Shown here: positions 63,515 through 64,000 of the stretch, in pieces
Numbering within the stretch: position 1 is the stretch's first letter
Layout of the letters: every line of letters starts with the position of its first letter
Assembly (NCBI RefSeq): GCF_010725725.1
Contig: NZ_AP022599.1
Location: forward strand, 2,046,001 to 2,110,000
Direction of reading: 5' to 3'
Length of the DNA stretch: 64,000 bases
DNA from: Mycolicibacterium pulveris
GTDB taxonomy: Bacteria; Actinomycetota; Actinomycetes; Mycobacteriales; Mycobacteriaceae
The notes under the pieces: generated by a model
What the model saw: the letters and a program-made list of their open reading frames with translations, nothing else
The model's database searches: none
Told to the model about the DNA's origin: nothing
Made by a program: the position numbers and the translations under genes

Positions 63515-64000
63515 TTGAACCGCGCAGTGGCGCTGCGAATCGCGGCATGCGGGATCATGGGGCTCGGCGCTGCCCTGTTGATCGCCGCGCTGTTGCTGTC
63601 GACCTACACCGAGGGCAAGATCGCAAAGATCCCGCTGGATCTGGAAGCCACGCTGGTCAGCGACGGTACCGGGACCGCATTCGACCCGGCCTCCCTCAAC
63701 GAGCCCACGTTTCGCGTCGACCGTGACGTGCCGCTGGTGCAGCAACAGCAGATGACCGTGGAGTCCCCGTCCAACGCCGACGTCGTCACCCTGCAGGTCG
63801 GCACCACGCTGCGCCGCACCGACAAACAACAAGACACCGGCCTGCTGCTGGCGATGGTCGACACGGTCACCGTCAACCGGCACACCGCCGAGGCCGTGTC
63901 CAGCGAGAGCAACCCCGGCGGCGCCCTGCAGAAGCCGCGCGCCATCGAGGACGAGCAGCCGCCGACCAATATCGCGCTGCCCCACGAGGGGCTGGCCTAC
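63515..64000 (+). CDS. DUF3068/PorA-family membrane protein, 5' part (Rv0227c-like)
   Basis: TTG 63515, with AGGAGG at 63504-63509, opens a reading frame that runs off the window after about 162 residues. It begins NRAVALRIAACGIMGLGAAL, a membrane helix with a further LLIAALLLS, followed by a soluble beta-rich region: IPLDLEATLVSDGTGTAF, VPLVQQQQMTVESPSNAD, and TGLLLAMVDTVTVNRHTAEA. This is the DUF3068/PorA-like family. Homologues in Corynebacterineae (MSMEG_0317 and its C. glutamicum counterpart) are required for lipomannan maturation and LAM synthesis. The C-terminal part and final helix are missing from the window. Confidence 0.82.
   Translation, partial: MNRAVALRIAACGIMGLGAALLIAALLLSTYTEGKIAKIPLDLEATLVSDGTGTAFDPASLNEPTFRVDRDVPLVQQQQMTVESPSNADVVTLQVGTTLRRTDKQQDTGLLLAMVDTVTVNRHTAEAVSSESNPGGALQKPRAIEDEQPPTNIALPHEGLAY

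Overview
The window is 64 kb of high-GC chromosomal DNA from a mycobacterium, most likely an environmental Mycolicibacterium-type species close to M. smegmatis. The evidence is the gene families (13E12/DUF222-HNH, MmpL10, PapA3, FadD23-type FAAL, AftD, LpqI, FabG4, HtdX, DUF2613, AAC(2')) and a gene order that, read right to left, follows the M. tuberculosis block Rv0227c to Rv0265c. The window also holds the trehalose polyphleate (TPP) locus, which M. tuberculosis lacks and M. smegmatis has. All homology statements come from reading the translated sequence; no database search was run.

Layout, left to right. 1-1.8 kb: the 5' end of a probably frameshifted IS110 transposase, its structured upstream DNA, and a 13E12-type HNH gene. 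1.8-7.1 kb: a DHFR/RibD-like reductase, a LysE exporter, an SDR coupled to a stand-alone EF-Tu domain-II protein, a 29-residue membrane peptide coupled to a YeiH-type transporter, and a CYP136-like P450. 7.1-13.8 kb: a Tat/lipobox FecB-like lipoprotein, a YhhQ/VUT transporter, pxpB-pxpC, aac(2'), a methyltransferase, a HemD-winged-helix fusion and a CbiX chelatase. 13.9-16.8 kb: nirBD, the siroheme nitrite reductase that the HemD/CbiX pair can supply. 17-23.4 kb: an Acr2/Hsp20 gene behind a HAIR-like operator, a Thr-tailed membrane protein, a PEP-mutase-family protein, the sdh1 operon behind a Crp-like site, a 53-residue helical protein and a flavin reductase.

23.5-42.9 kb is the TPP locus: a gap-like membrane protein, then papA3-mmpL10-fadD23-PE on the minus strand, divergent from an 11-kb bimodular type I PKS (KS-AT-KR-ACP / KS-AT-DH-ER-KR-ACP). 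Both AT domains carry the malonyl-type HAFH motif. One KR-only module and one fully reducing module match the alternating double bonds of phleic acids. In the family model FadD23 activates the starter, Pks extends it, PapA3 makes the diacyltrehalose precursor, MmpL10 exports it and the PE-PPE protein completes acylation outside the membrane. The PKS 3' end overlaps a convergent DapB-like gene by 133 bp.

44-64 kb: fadE5, a lytic transglycosylase, a LuxR-type two-component pair, fadA2 divergent from fabG4-htdX, a TetR repressor, lpqI divergent from DUF2613-aftD, php, an acyl-CoA ligase, an acyltransferase-3 protein and the start of a DUF3068 gene cut by the window edge. A 14-bp palindrome related to TTACTCTGGAGTAA lies before fadE5, between fadA2 and fabG4, and over the tetR start codon, which suggests one TetR-controlled fatty-acid regulon. 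Strong inverted repeats overlap the 3' ends of aftD and tetR and follow hsp20 and fadE5.
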